Assembly (NCBI GenBank): GCA_949318235.1
Contig: OX439131.1
Span: 42,222,193-42,286,192, forward strand
From: Ecdyonurus torrentis
Lineage: Eukaryota; Arthropoda; Insecta; Ephemeroptera; Heptageniidae
DNA length: 64,000 nt
Reading direction: 5' to 3'
The notes under the pieces were generated by a model. The model was not told the DNA's origin and did no database searches. It saw only the letters and a list, made by a program, of their open reading frames with translations. A program made the position numbers and the translations under genes. This document shows positions 1 through 12,597 of the stretch, piece by piece. Each line of letters begins with the position of its first letter. Position 1 is the stretch's first letter.

Positions 1-811
1 TATATTTTTTAAGTAGTTCTTCAATAAAAATGAAAGATCAAAGGTACAATAGTTTTAAAATTTGATAGACCTTTATCAAAATTTGCATTAATTTAAAACT
101 TATTAGCTCGTTCTGCAAAGTCAGACTTCCGGCGCAACTTTTGTGTCGAAATGTTCCTTTGTTATAACAGCTGATTATGACTTCGTTACCTGTTTACTAC
201 GTTTATACATATGGTCGATCATTGTTATTTCTTCGTTTAGAACTTTGAACTTGATAAGAATGAAAGAAACTCCACACAAAAAAGTTCTATGCTCTTCATG
301 TGACTCAATTTTTGTCAATTTTGTTAGCTCAAAAAACAAGATCAACCAATGAATGTGTCGTTTTTTGTTGGTCAGCCAATCACTGTTGTTGAGATTCACT
401 TTACTTTACAGAACAAGCTATTGTGTCTGCTTCCCTTGATAAAGTAATCAATGTTTTGATCAACTGATTACTCTTGATACTCTCTTCTTAAAAGAGTTTG
501 ATATTTGAGAGAAGTTATGTTTACTATAATGAGATATTCCTCGCATGTAGACAACACAGTTTTGTATGTTGTTGTTATAGACGAGAAATACAAAACAATT
601 ATTTTCAAAACTTGTTTGTGCGTTGTGATCCATCACATCCATGTTTCCACCTCGAGTATTTGTTACAAGATATTTTGTGTGTAAAGGTAATATTAGGATG
701 CAGGTGACAATGTAATAGAGCGTATATAGTAAGCAAACATGTCATGAGTAAAATAGCAATATTTCCTCAAAAGCAACTCATGCGTTGATCTCCCATCAAA
801 ACAAATTGTGT
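1..811. other. No gene recognised
   Basis: Moderate A+T-rich sequence with several 60-76 codon frames on both strands. None has domain-like composition, a conserved start context or splice signals that I trust. I see no repeats of note. Confidence 0.5.
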
Positions 812-1161
812 GTACAGTATGTTTGATAATAAATGGGACACAAAGGATTTTACGTATTTTTACCGCACCAATACGAGTCGATGAACAACAATAAGAGAGA
901 TATTCACTGCTGCACTTCTCCACCTTTTACTTGACTTTTATCAAAACAAACCAAAATATGCTCGCCCACCCATTATTCCTTCTCTCTTGTTTGCATGATG
1001 CTTACTTATCGCTTGGACGACTCGTTTCCTGTCTTGACTAATTGGATCATCAAAATGATAAAAGTTAAGTAAAAGGTGGAGAAGTGCAGGAATGACTCGT
1101 ATTGGTGTGGTAAAAATACGTAAAATCCTTTGTGTCCCAAATATTATCAAACATACTGTAC
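812..1161. mobile_element. Foldback element with roughly 105-135 bp arms
   Basis: Seen: GTACAGTATGTTTGATAATA at 812 pairs with the 3' end ending at 1161 (TATTATCAAACATACTGTAC). ACACAAAGGATTTTACGTAT and CTTCTCCACCTTTTACTT are also matched in the opposite arm. The left arm carries an extra insertion of about 30 bases near 880-910. The centre (947-1056) is unpaired and unrecognised. I see no transposase. Confidence 0.65.
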
Positions 1162-1236
1162 TTTTCTATACATTTTTACATGGAGAGAAAAAGTGCGTTT
1201 CCTGATTGTGAGTGGTCTATTATTGCGGTGAATGTT

Positions 1237-1488
1237 CACGGGGAAAAAATTAATACTTAAGACAGGTATTAAATCCTGTAAATGCTATAGGTAGACATAT
1301 AACCTAAAACAGGTATTATTATACTACAATAATACCTATTGCAGGTGCAATATGCTACAACTAAGGCATGACTCACTTAGATTAAGTGCATGATATTGTA
1401 GTTTATAACTACGTGTTCCAAATTAAAGTGTATCTATTGCAAAATACAGGATTCATGTATCTGCCATAGGTAGTAATTTTTTTCCGTG
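1237..1488 (+). mobile_element. MITE family A, copy 1 (about 252 bp)
   Basis: Seen: the terminal inverted repeat is CACGGGGAAAAAATTAATAC on the left and TAGTAATTTTTTTCCGTG on the right. The interior shares long stretches with 7079-7314, including ATAGGTAGACATATAACCTA and GTGACTCACTTAGATTAAGT-like blocks (here ATGACTCACTTAG). Same orientation as copy 2. Non-coding, so it would have to be mobilised in trans. Confidence 0.65.
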
Positions 1489-2496
1489 TATGTATTTTGT
1501 TATACAGGTGTGAGCTTACAGTTACAGATTCCTGTTTTAATATTCTCATTTATATAATATGTGGGATTTAAAATTAAATCAGATATGAAAGACTATAATA
1601 AGAATAACAAATACTGAATTTACATTTTTGCACTATTACTTTTAGTAGAACCAATGTACCAATAAAAAAAATTTTAATTCAACAATTCTAGATGAGCCAC
1701 AACATGTGTGATAAAATTGTTACTTATAGTGAGTCACAAGTTCAAAATTATCTTTAGCTAAATTATAATCATTTAAATATATCAAGTGTGGAGACAAGTG
1801 AAATTAATCACAATTAATATAAATTAACCATTGTTAAGTATATCACACAACTTTTTTTTATTATTATTTTTTTCACTATAAAATTTTAACATTATTGTCT
1901 GTAATAAATGGTGTTTCACTTTCAATTTAGTAAAAAAAAAAAACATTTCTTATATTTTTATATGAAAGCATCAAATTTAATTTAAACAGTGTTGACAGGA
2001 TGATGGATCGTTGTCCGTTGTAGTTGCTACCTCGTCCCTCGATAATTTGTGTCATTTCAAACGCAGATTTACGTACGTTCATATACACACCACATCTGAT
2101 TCTCTGCTATATTTTTCCTTGTGTATTCTCGAGGCGAAACATGTCGCCGTGCAATGCTTGCTTGTTTATTTAATCTACGCACGTTACATTCTAACTTCTT
2201 TACTGGCTGCTGCTGCTGGTGATATTATTGTTTCTGTTTCAATGGTTTTTCTTCAACTTTTCTGTTTACAAACATATTTGAAATCAATAAAAATATATTT
2301 TTCACTGATTTTATTTTTATCTTCAAATATTTATTCTAAAAAAAAATTTATACAATAAAAATGCTTAACAAAAAAAATAAATAATAAAAATAAATAAATA
2401 AAAAAATATTAAAAAATTAGGCCAATATTTGGCTTTTTAAATATTTGTTGCACTCATTGGTTTAAGGGTTTATTAATATCTATGCAATTAAAAAAA

Positions 2497-2500
<4 letters not shown>

Positions 2501-2561
<61 letters not shown>
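2501..2561. repeat. (TA)n microsatellite
   Basis: Seen: about 30 uninterrupted TA units. Confidence 0.97.
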
Positions 2562-2563
<2 letters not shown>

Positions 2564-2674
2564 GGTTTTCTTCTCTATATTTATTATGCAACAAGTCAAA
2601 TATTATACAATATCTTCGTACGATGATGAAAATTAATAAAAAAAGTACACTTTAGTAAATTTTGTATTATACGC

Positions 2675-2859
<185 letters not shown>

Positions 2860-3735
2860 AAAGTAATGATAAACTTTTTTTTACATTTCAAAAGAAGACG
2901 ACAAAAAAAAAGTGGGACATTTCTTGAAACGGCGTCATTATAGTGTCAACTGCAAACATACTTTGTATGAAACGTTACAGCAATTTGTATAATTTTGCAA
3001 TTTCTTCATAATATTTTTGAAAACGACGAAATATTTAAGCTTTTTACTTTAAAAATCATAAGTGATTTTCTTTTTGTACTGACAACTGAATTATGCATGA
3101 CAAAAATATGAAATATGAAACCACAAACTTTTTTTTCCCTTCTTTTTCTTTTGTATACATATTGAGAAAGTTACAACTTTTGTTTTATTACTCCCAACAT
3201 TCAAGAGCATTTTATGACAACTGTAGCTTTACTTTTTTTTTTCTGTGATAAACAGCAATATTTTATATGAAAAACTTTTTTTATAAGAATATTTATTGCG
3301 GTTTTAATATTGTTTTCATCTCTTTACTTTCATACAAAACTAAAATGATGACATTTTTTTTTCTATTTTATATTGACAAAATACGTTGATATTCAACAGG
3401 AAATGAAAGATAAAGGTAAAATTTATTCAAAGTATAATAACAGGAAGTTATAATGATATTGAATCACAAAATTGACATAAGATTTCACATCCTGTATAAA
3501 GATCTTCTTATTAAGAAATTCTTTACAAAAAAACATTGTCATATTATTGCTGTACTTTTGAATACAATTTTATATAAATCTATGACGTTATACTACTTTT
3601 CAATAAATGTGACTATAATTAACGGATGTGGCCTCATAAATTAATCATCAATTATTGTTGATATTATGAAAATAATTATAATTGGATGATATTGTATATT
3701 TGTATATTCCTTTATCAACTACCATAAAAGTATAT

Positions 3736-4356
3736 TAGGCAACTTCACATAATCAGGACACATCATTGGCACTGGCTCGATCACTGGCAACGGTCGTCAT
3801 CATTAGTTTTAAGTTAATTTTGGCCTGGTATAGGGCATACTATGTTAAATTGAGGTCTTTTTTTTTTTGAATTTCTCACTTCAGAGTTATTAAAACACGT
3901 TAAATAGCACATCATCATAAAGTAAAAAGCACAACTCAAAAAGTACTTAGGACGTGAACGAGCCCCAGCTAAAAGGAACGAGGCGAAAAATGTGCTCAAA
4001 GTTGACTCCAAATGAGGTCTAGGTTTCGCCAGAAATTTCAGTTTCTCAAAGCTGAATTTTCAAAGCATAGATCAAAATTACTTTTTATTGCCATATTTGA
4101 AAGTTCGACTATGAGTAACTGATATTTCTAGCGGAACCAAGACCCTCATTTGGAGTCACATCCTAAATACTTTTTAAGTTGTGCTTTTTATTTTATGATG
4201 ATGTGCTATTTAACGTGTTTTAATTATTCTGAAGCGAGAAATTCAAAAATTAAAACCCTCAATTTAACATTGTAAGCCCTATAGCAGGCCAAAATTAACG
4301 TAAAACGAGCTGATGACCTTTGCCAATGTTGTGTCCTGATTATGTGAAGTTGCCTA
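3736..4356. mobile_element. Large foldback element, 621 bp, termini TAGGCAACTTCACATAATCA
   Basis: Seen: the left end TAGGCAACTTCACATAATCA is complemented at the right end (TGATTATGTGAAGTTGCCTA, ending 4356). Inner blocks pair across the whole length: the complement of TTAATTTTGGCC near 3815, AACACGTTAAATAGCACATC at 3893, and TGACTCCAAATGAGG at 4003 versus CCTCATTTGGAGTCA at 4143. Arms are about 280 bases with a centre near 4075. No open frame of note. It resembles foldback or MITE elements. Confidence 0.7.
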
Positions 4357-4517
4357 TTTAATAAAAATACATGATTAGTAAAAAAATACAAGTTAAAAAA
4401 AAGCATATATATTGAGAATTTTATTCTACGTGTTATATTTCTTTCTAGCCTCAATTAAACCCTATAAAAATAAAAAAACTATTAATTTATTTTAATTACT
4501 AAAATTTTATCAATATC

Positions 4518-4816
4518 ATTAAAGTCCCTCAGTAGACTTAGGAACATGCCTTTTTATATCATTGAACACAAAATTGGTGCTTTGAAACTGGTGTTAATTT
4601 TCACCAGGATTCAAACGTAAACACAAAAGAGAGCACAAAAAGTGTATAAAGTAGGCAATAGAAATTGTTGTGCAGGTTTCATAAGTTGATATTTCTCATT
4701 TATCTTTTTGAGGTTGCAATTGAATTTTGGGTCAAAATAAATAAGTTTTTACAAATCCCAATTTGTGTTTAATATATTAAAATGGCATGTTTCTAGGCCT
4801 GAAGAAAGGCTTTAAT
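4518..4816 (+). mobile_element. MITE family B, copy 1
   Basis: Seen: it shares order and sequence with 32724-33062: ACACAAAAT...G.T.CTT..AAACT early, TGTTGTGCAGGTTTCATAAG in the middle, and AAATCCCA...TGTTT near the right end. The ends ATTAAAG/CTTTAAT form a short inverted repeat. Non-coding, older than most copies here, and noticeably diverged. Confidence 0.5.
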
Positions 4817-5191
4817 TTAACATATTATAATAAATTATAATTAAAACACCAGAAAATTATATTTTTTTGGTACAAAGAAAACTATACTAAAAAAAAGAAA
4901 AAAAAGAGGGGGGGGGGAGTATAAAAAAGTTAGAGGGTAAAGATCGATTTAAAACGTAAACTGAATCTGAAATATCTGTAGCAGTGAATACTTCTTGTTT
5001 TTATATTCTTCTATATTGCAAAGAATACAAAAAAAGAGGATGAGAACTGACAAACAAGGTCTTTTAGTACACAAAAGCCCTGGGTCAGAGATTCTTTGTT
5101 GAAAAAACTGCAGGGATAAAGAAACAGGAGAGAGGATAGGAGTATTGCTGACGATACAGTTAGGTTCAATTTTGTGTTCTGGACGTGCGGT

Positions 5192-5193
<2 letters not shown>

Positions 5194-5273
<80 letters not shown>
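5194..5273. repeat. (TC)n microsatellite, about 40 units
   Basis: Seen: perfect TC/CT run. It produces (SL)n on plus and (RE)n on minus, so overlapping frames are artefacts. It is followed by a short G+C-richer segment (5280-5400) with CGTATCGCGCGACC that I cannot assign. Confidence 0.97.
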
Positions 5274-5276
<3 letters not shown>

Positions 5277-6100
5277 TTCATTCTCGACGTATCGCGCGAC
5301 CCTTCCTCTGTCTTATGCTCACTTCACATTCTTTTATACTGTAACAAAATACGATCCGGAATCCGATCTGTTCACAATTTGGACAATGTTAGCCAACACG
5401 AATAATAATATTAAAAAACAAGAGCATGCTATTTTATTAAATTTTAAGTGCTTAATATATTTTTCATTTATATTCCCCCTGAATTTCCTTTCTTTATTTC
5501 TAACTGATGTGAAAAGGTAAAGGGATAAACATCACATTATTCCCTTGATAGTTTTGATATTTTATACTTTTCCTTCGTCATTTTTATCGTTGACCTTTCA
5601 TCTTTCCTTTCATTTCTCTTCAAACAAAAACAGTAACTAAATATTTTATTATGTTTTTAGAATTATGAATTATTATTTTAACTTTTTGTATTTCATAAAT
5701 GATTAATTTCATAAAACTGACAATATTTGATACATTTTTTAAATTAAGTTATTAATTTTTTTGTTTGTAAAATACACTTCTTTTTCAATGCTAACTTAAA
5801 AAATAGTAAAATAAGGTTGCAAAGGAAATCAGTAAACATATAATTGTAATTGTTATAATTTTGTTATATACGTTCATTTACATGTGATTTATTGCACAGC
5901 AAGTTACTATATATATTGTGTATTTTTTAACAATGTAAATAATTATACTATTTCGCAAATAAAGTAATATTTAAATGTATGCACCTTTAAGTGTAATCAA
6001 AGAGAGCAGAGCGAGCAAGGTTGAATATGAAGAGAGACTTGCGTGGACGAGGAGGGTTTGGCTTGCTGACCAAGCAGCTCACCTGATAAATAAATCTACC

Positions 6101-6575
6101 AGTCTTGTAGTCGTTAACGTAAAATTGTTAACGTAAAATCGTTAACGTTAAGTTAACTATAACGTTAACTAGTTATTTCTATAATATAGATTAACAACAT
6201 TGCATAAAGCAACTTTATAGTTAGAGATGAACTAAAATTGAAGTTAGCACAGCGACAACTATAACGTTACTTTTTGAAAGTTATGTTCACTTTATAGTGA
6301 CTAAAAGAAATCAACTGATGCAGTGATAGAAATAATAAATAAAATTAACCCTTTATTTATAAATGAGTAAATATAGTAAAATACTAACTTTATAAATGAT
6401 TAAATTTATGAATAATCATAAAAAATACATTTCATGTCTACAAAAGTTGTTACTTTTATAGTTAATGTTAAAGGTAACGTTAAAGTTGAGGACAAATTAG
6501 AGTTAACGTTATCTTTATAGTTTTATATGAAATTACCTTAACGTTATAGAAAATTCAGGTAGCGACTACAAGACT
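6101..6575. mobile_element. Foldback rich in palindromic TTAACGTTAA words
   Basis: Seen: the ends AGTCTTGTAGTCG and CGACTACAAGACT are exact complements. Inside each arm are repeated GTTAACGTAAAATT, TAACGTTAAC and ATAACGTTA units, clustered at 6111-6175 and 6440-6550, with an A+T-rich centre. The tandem self-complementary words give the arms many alternative pairings. Confidence 0.6.
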
Positions 6576-6619
6576 AAAATCTACATCTGAACGAGCGTGG
6601 CGTGCACTTTATATAAAAT

Positions 6620-6735
6620 TTTAAGAAACGTGAATATGACGCATCAATATCGTTTCCACTTAAAGTTTGAGGCGTGCAAGAAAGCAACATATTTAAATTG
6701 TAACCTTTTATTTGTCTTCGACTGTTTTAAAAGAC
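6620..6735 (+). mobile_element. MITE family C, partial copy (right half)
   Basis: Seen: AAGTTTGAGGCGTGCAAG, then AAATTGTAACCTTTTATTTG and TCTTCGACTGT match the terminal half of the complete copy at 35641-35964. The left half is not evident. It may have been split or replaced by the TTAACGTT foldback at 6101-6575. Confidence 0.5.
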
Positions 6736-6867
6736 AACGTTATACATAATAATTGACATAACCGTAACTGTACTTCAAATAAAAACAACAACTATACTTT
6801 ATTGCAAGATAAACTAAAACAAATGTGATTTAATAGAAATTAGTTAGTTAAATAATTAGGCCGTCCC

Positions 6868-7035
6868 AATATAATTCTAACTTGGCGTTGGTCACAAGGA
6901 TTTGCCGTAGAGATGAATAGACTTGTCAAGATTAAACATCTCTCCTGCTGTTTTACCTATGACACACTGGCATGTGCATCAACATGTGAGAACACAGACG
7001 CACAGTTGGTGCATACCGTGATCTTTAAAAGAGCC
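6868..7035 (+). repeat. Dispersed repeat D, copy 1
   Basis: Seen: a G+C-richer stretch with ACTTGTCAAGATTAAACATC, TCTCCTGCTGTTTTACCTATG and GCATCAACATGTG. It is related block by block to 17240-17400 in the same orientation. I could not define its ends. It could be a fragment of a SINE or DNA transposon. Confidence 0.4.
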
Positions 7036-7078
7036 ACATACCAACCTAGAAGCAAATTACTGATCCCTCACACCTAAA

Positions 7079-7314
7079 ACTATAACGCAAAATAATAAAT
7101 ACTAAAAATGTAATAGGTAGACATATAACCTAGAACACAGGTATTATTATACTACAATAATATCTAATGCAGGTGAACTGAGCAACAATAAAAGGTGTGA
7201 CTCACTTAGATTAAGTAGTATTGTAGTTTTATAACTACCTGTTCCAAATTCAAGTTCCAAAATACAGGTTCATGTACCTGCCATTAGTAGTAATTTTTTT
7301 CCATATATAACCGT
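7079..7314 (+). mobile_element. MITE family A, copy 2
   Basis: Seen: ATAGGTAGACATATAACCTA (about 7102), the TATTATTATACTACAATAAT block and the right-hand TAGTAATTTTTTTCC match copy 1 at 1237-1488. The left terminus is more diverged and its edge is approximate. Confidence 0.6.
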
Positions 7315-7364
7315 ATTTATTTAAAAGGCTCACTCGTTTGATATTGTATAGCAGTTAGGACCTT

Positions 7365-7470
7365 ACCTAAGTTTAACGGATAACCGAAAGTTGGCCGATG
7401 GTTTAGTTAGAGGAATAGGGATATAGCAAGGATACCACTACGCCACACACTCGGTAAGCGATTGTAATTT
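7365..7470 (-). repeat. Possible tRNA-derived SINE fragment
   Basis: Seen: the minus strand reads GTGGCGTAGTGGTATCC, resembling a pol III A-box region (TRGYNNAGTGG). A similar word, CGTAGTGGTACTGG, occurs on the minus strand at about 16296-16309. A B box could not be located with confidence. Tentative. Confidence 0.2.
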
Positions 7471-7790
7471 TTATATTTATGCGTGCATTGACTAGATAAA
7501 CTTTTGTTTTAAATTAATTCAGAAAAAAAAACAAATACGTTTTTCGGTCACCTTTAACTCAAAAGTTATTAAATTTATCAATGTTATCGCGTAGAAGCTA
7601 TCCATACATGTGTGCATAAATTTAATTCATGCTTACTTTTATATTAAATGCATTAAATTTTCTGTTGCTGCGAAGAGGATGTAGAATGCAGTATAAATAT
7701 GTATATCAGTTACATCATTAGATTTTATAATATATTATTTAAATGATGTTGTGCCTAATCAAGCTTAATTAAAACACAAGCATTGATGCT

Positions 7791-7979
7791 CTTTTTTTCT
7801 GGAAAAAAAAAGTATCCTGATATATAGGCAACAATTGTGGTACGTATGAAGTGCGGGTTGCAGATCTTTATGGTTTAAGGATACTTTCATCCTTAAAACA
7901 TAAAGATCTGCAACCCGCACTTCATACGTACCACAATTGTGGCCTATATATCAGGATACTTTTTTTCCCAGAAAAAAAA
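7791..7979. repeat. Near-perfect long hairpin, about 90 bp arms and 6-base loop
   Basis: Seen: the left arm runs from CTTTTTTTCTGG through AGTATCCTGATATATAGGC, GTACGTATGAAGTGCGGG and GATCTTTATGGTTTAAGGAT (to 7882). The right arm (7889-7979) is almost exactly complementary. The loop is ACTTTC at 7883-7888. Only a few mismatches and small bulges are visible, so it is either recent or kept by selection or gene conversion. A related word, GTATCCTGAGTATATAGGCAAC, occurs at 49106, suggesting family membership. Confidence 0.8.
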
Positions 7980-8284
7980 TATATAATAATAATAATAATA
8001 ATAAAAAGAGAGCACTGATACTTGTATCACTATTAAAAAATTTGATTAGATACAGAAATTATCATGTATAGCATTTCATATATGAAGTTGTATATTATTT
8101 AAAATTTTCTTTTTGAGTTTTCTGCTATTAAAGTAGGATTTTAGTACATAGACATGGATTTTTTTAGATAGTTTATTAAAAGAACAATATAGCATAGATA
8201 TTAACAACTATATAAAAGTATGTAATACGTTTACATTTTTAGAAACGTAACAAATTTAAGAAACTAAAAATCTTAAGGAGGAAA

Positions 8285-8420
<136 letters not shown>

Positions 8421-8646
8421 GTTTTGTAAAATTTATACATAAATAACAATGAAAATTAATTTTAATTAATTTCTCCATAAAATTTATTAACGTTACAACA
8501 AAAACTATATTCAAAGCACTGTGTGTTTTCTTCTATACTCTTGTTTTTGTAGTTTTCTGTGCATAAAACAAAACCGAAACTTTGATATAACTTCAAAGAG
8601 ATGTTTATTATTTGTGTTTTCAATGTTATTAGCTTAATAATAAATA

Positions 8647-8773
<127 letters not shown>

Positions 8774-9042
8774 TCTATAGCTTTATATTATAAAAAAATA
8801 AATCAATGTTACTTTCAGATTGAAAGGGAATGCTATAGTAAAACTTATGATGCTCATATTTTTATGAACAATATAAAATCAAATTGATGTTAGACCACAT
8901 ATTAAAACTTAGTTTTATATTTTGTTTTCATACAACAATTTTGATTGTCATTTTTTTATGTCATTTTTTTATATATATCTATTTTAATATTATTTAGATG
9001 AAAGAAAGCTTATAAAGAAATTGAAATATAAAATTCATGTTT

Positions 9043-9043
<1 letters not shown>

Positions 9044-9075
<32 letters not shown>
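9044..9075. repeat. Poly(A) run, about 32 bases
   Basis: Seen: pure A. No retroelement body could be recognised on its 5' side. Confidence 0.95.
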
Positions 9076-9077
<2 letters not shown>

Positions 9078-10011
9078 TTATTTCTCTTGAACCAATTGCT
9101 TTTCACATTAAAAATAAATAGTAAAAATAAAAATTATGGTATTTTCTCTTTAGCTTCATAACAATGTATTTTTCATTCAATGTTTTCCTAGAATATAATG
9201 TCGTTTATTTTTATTGTCATCATGTCAGAGAAGTGTTTATGCTCTTGCTACACAAAATGCAACACACTTGCATTGTTGCTTGCCACGTCAACTTTATTGT
9301 TGTTGTGCCAGTTGCTTCTGAGAATCAGAGCCAAAAAGGAATGCAAACATAATAATTATTTTCTGTGTGACATATAATTTTTTTTTTCACTCGTAAGAAT
9401 TAAAAATGACAAAAAAAATCGCATGCGCTAGAATAACAATAAATATTGAGATTATCAGTAACTTCATTTATAAATCTTAAGACAAAAAAAAGTAATTAAC
9501 ACCTAAACGAATACATAAAAAATCATATACAATATCCGGTACATACGTGATTTAATAAATATTTAATGAGATTACAAACCTAAAATAAGCTTAAAAACAG
9601 AACCAAACTAAAGTGACATTAGAAAATAAATGAATTTAAAATAATTATGACATGACAAATAAAAACACCACTGTTATGAACTAAAGTTTGTGTGTATTAC
9701 CTAATATAAAAATAATGTTATATATTAAAAATATTACAGCAAGTACATTTTATTCAATGTTTTAATATAATTGTTTTAATAATTTATATTGTTTTTCTAA
9801 AACGTTTACTTTCATTATATTATAGATAAAAAAAGGAATAAAATTAAGAGATAATTTAAATGAAATGAAAACAGAAAGTAAGATTAAGATATCTGATCGT
9901 AGAATGATATGTTATGTTTTAAACTGATTATATCAGTTGAGAGATAATCTTTAGTAGTTGTGACAGATGCATGAGTGGGAGTGAGTATGTGGTTCTTGCC
10001 GCGGGTGTCAC

Positions 10012-10078
10012 AAGTCTCTCTCTCTCTCTCTCTCTCTCTAAACCGCAAGAGAAAGAAGAGATCTAGCTAGACTTTAGC

Positions 10079-10126
<48 letters not shown>
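10012..10126. repeat. Facing (TC)n and (GA)n arrays separated by about 40 bases
   Basis: Seen: TC units at 10014-10039 and GA units at 10080-10126 are complementary, so the DNA or RNA can form a (TC):(GA) stem with a loop of about 40 bases. Confidence 0.9.
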
Positions 10127-10129
<3 letters not shown>

Positions 10130-11024
10130 CAGTTTGACAAACTTATCAACCCCCTGAGGGATCTGAGATACACACCCACCCACATTGGTATTCAAGTAAA
10201 TACTAAAGTGAGTCTCATTAAATATTGATCCATCAATGTAAACAACAAAAACTAAATCGTTTTTACGAACAAAAGGAAAACGCATGACAACTTTATTGAA
10301 TAGAGTAAAAAGTCAAACTATTTCTCTGTTTGATATTTGTTCATGGTTTATTATATTTCCTTTACAATATAATATTACAAAAAAAAATAACAATAATAAA
10401 TGAAAAGGAAAGATTTATATAGTAACAACTTTTCTCATATATATTTTTTTTATTTTACATATTTTAAAGCATTTTTAAAAGTTTAAATTAGCTTAAATAT
10501 GGAAGACGTGTTTTGGAATATCTTTTTATAAATAACGTTCAAAGTAGAGAACATTTATCAATATTTTTTTTTTCAATTTTAAATTTAATGACATTCCAAA
10601 TTTAATAATACAATTCTATATCAAATACGACGAGATCTCTTGAAATGAGCACAATCAAAAGTAGTGAAGTTTTAGTCAGTTTTCCCAAGGGTGTGTGGTG
10701 ACAACTGACCCATAGTAATAATGAAATAAACATTTTGACCTCATACCGTCAGCTGTAGGGCACAATGAGAGAGACATAAACTTGTGTGACCAAGTAACAT
10801 GACCATAAAACCCTACCTTGAGTGAGCTGCCTGACTACCGTACATATTTGCCTATTGTTAAACATAACAATGTCAGTGGTTTCTTCTAATGTCACTTCCA
10901 TTCTTGTACTGAATGCTTATAGCACTTAAGACTAGAAAATCATACTAAAAGTTAATACTTTTAGTAATTTTATTTAAAATTAAAACCTTATGTTAATGAA
11001 TAATTAAATTTAAAAAATAAAAAC

Positions 11025-11312
11025 GAATGAATGAATGAATGAATGAATGAATGAATGAATGAATGAATGAATGAATGAATGAATGAATGAATGAATGAAT
11101 GAATGAATGAATGAATGAATGAATGAATGAATGAATGAATGAATGAATGAATGAATGAATGAATGAATGAATGAATGAATGAATGAATGAATGAATGAAT
11201 GAATGAATGAATGAATGAATGAATGAATGAATGAATGAATGAATGAATGAATGAATGAATGAATGAATGAATGAATGAATGAATGAATGAATGAATGAAT
11301 GAATGAATGAAT
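11025..11312. repeat. (GAAT)72 tetranucleotide array, 288 bp
   Basis: Seen: no interruption over the whole length. The 110-residue frame of repeated IHSF on the minus strand is this array read in threes and is not a gene. Confidence 0.98.
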
Positions 11313-11787
11313 AACTGCATTTCTAGAAAAAAATTATAATGCTTATTTCCAGTGCGATGTAAAAAAAAAATATCATATTTGTGGTTTTTCTATTCCCTTT
11401 TTTATATTTACATTTTTTTTAAGCAAGCATAGCGCTGTTATTTTCATGCACAACCTCTTTCATGTATGCAGAGCATTAGGTATTACCAATTATATCTACC
11501 TATATAAACTAAAAAGTAAAAGAAAAAAAACGTATTTATGGTGAAACTTCTTTCAATCAGAATTGAAGTGGAAAAAAAATATATATATTTATATACACAA
11601 CCTCACTTTTATATAGTACATGGCGTTGTATTACACGTCAAACTTGCTATTTGCTTTTCAAAATTTCAGGTATAAAAAAATATATATAAATATACTACCT
11701 CAAAGCCAAAAGCTTTTTAACCTTATTAAACATTACGTATACAACTTATTAACTAAAAAACATTTATGTATATTAATAATAGTAATA

Positions 11788-11791
<4 letters not shown>

Positions 11792-11871
<80 letters not shown>
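11792..11871. repeat. (TA)n microsatellite, about 40 units
   Basis: Seen: perfect run. The frame ending here (11620-11871) has an A+T-driven composition and is not a gene. Confidence 0.97.
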
Positions 11872-11873
<2 letters not shown>

Positions 11874-12320
11874 GAAAATGATTTAATAATACACAGTAAA
11901 CATATAAAAATATTATTATTTTTTAAATACATTTTTTATCATTATTACTATTACCATTTTTTTCCATTGGTCTTTTGAATAAATATTATAAAAGTTCCAT
12001 TAGTAAATTTATGCTACATAAAAAATAAAAGGATTTCTATACGTTATATGAACTGAAATATGCAATGCAAATATTTTATTTTACAAAACAAAAGAAATGA
12101 TATAACATTACCTACTTTTTTTTACTATATTGTTTGAAAAAAAAAAAAAAAAAAAAAAAAAGTTAACAAAGTGATAAAATAGTCCGTAAATTCAATAGAT
12201 GAAAGCTTTTGAAACTAGAGAATGAAGTTTAAGTTGATAATTTATTAATTGAGTTAGCATTAGCCAGAAGGTTTTAAGTTTTATTGTACAGACATTGCTA
12301 AGGGATTTTGTGCAAACGTT

Positions 12321-12322
<2 letters not shown>

Positions 12323-12382
<60 letters not shown>
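12323..12382. repeat. (TC)n microsatellite, about 29 units
   Basis: Seen: perfect run, followed 135 bases later by a (TA)n array and a short GA tract (12517-12635). Confidence 0.97.
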
Positions 12383-12384
<2 letters not shown>

Positions 12385-12514
12385 GTATTTTAATGTCGCT
12401 ATTTCATCATTTAAAATGGTAGTGCGTCAAGAACTTCGTCCGTCAGGTCATGATTATATAACCTTATGTAAACTAGTGCAGTATTATACCTTTTAACCTA
12501 ACAATACACCTTTA

Positions 12515-12516
<2 letters not shown>

Positions 12517-12597
<81 letters not shown>

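Noticed and set aside
2011..2358. 115-residue hydrophobic frame
   Set aside because: It starts at TTG, runs into A+T-rich low complexity, and has no recognisable domain or splice signals.
10988..11320. 110-residue minus-strand frame of repeated IHSF
   Set aside because: It is the (GAAT)n array read as protein; a four-base unit is open in three frames by construction.
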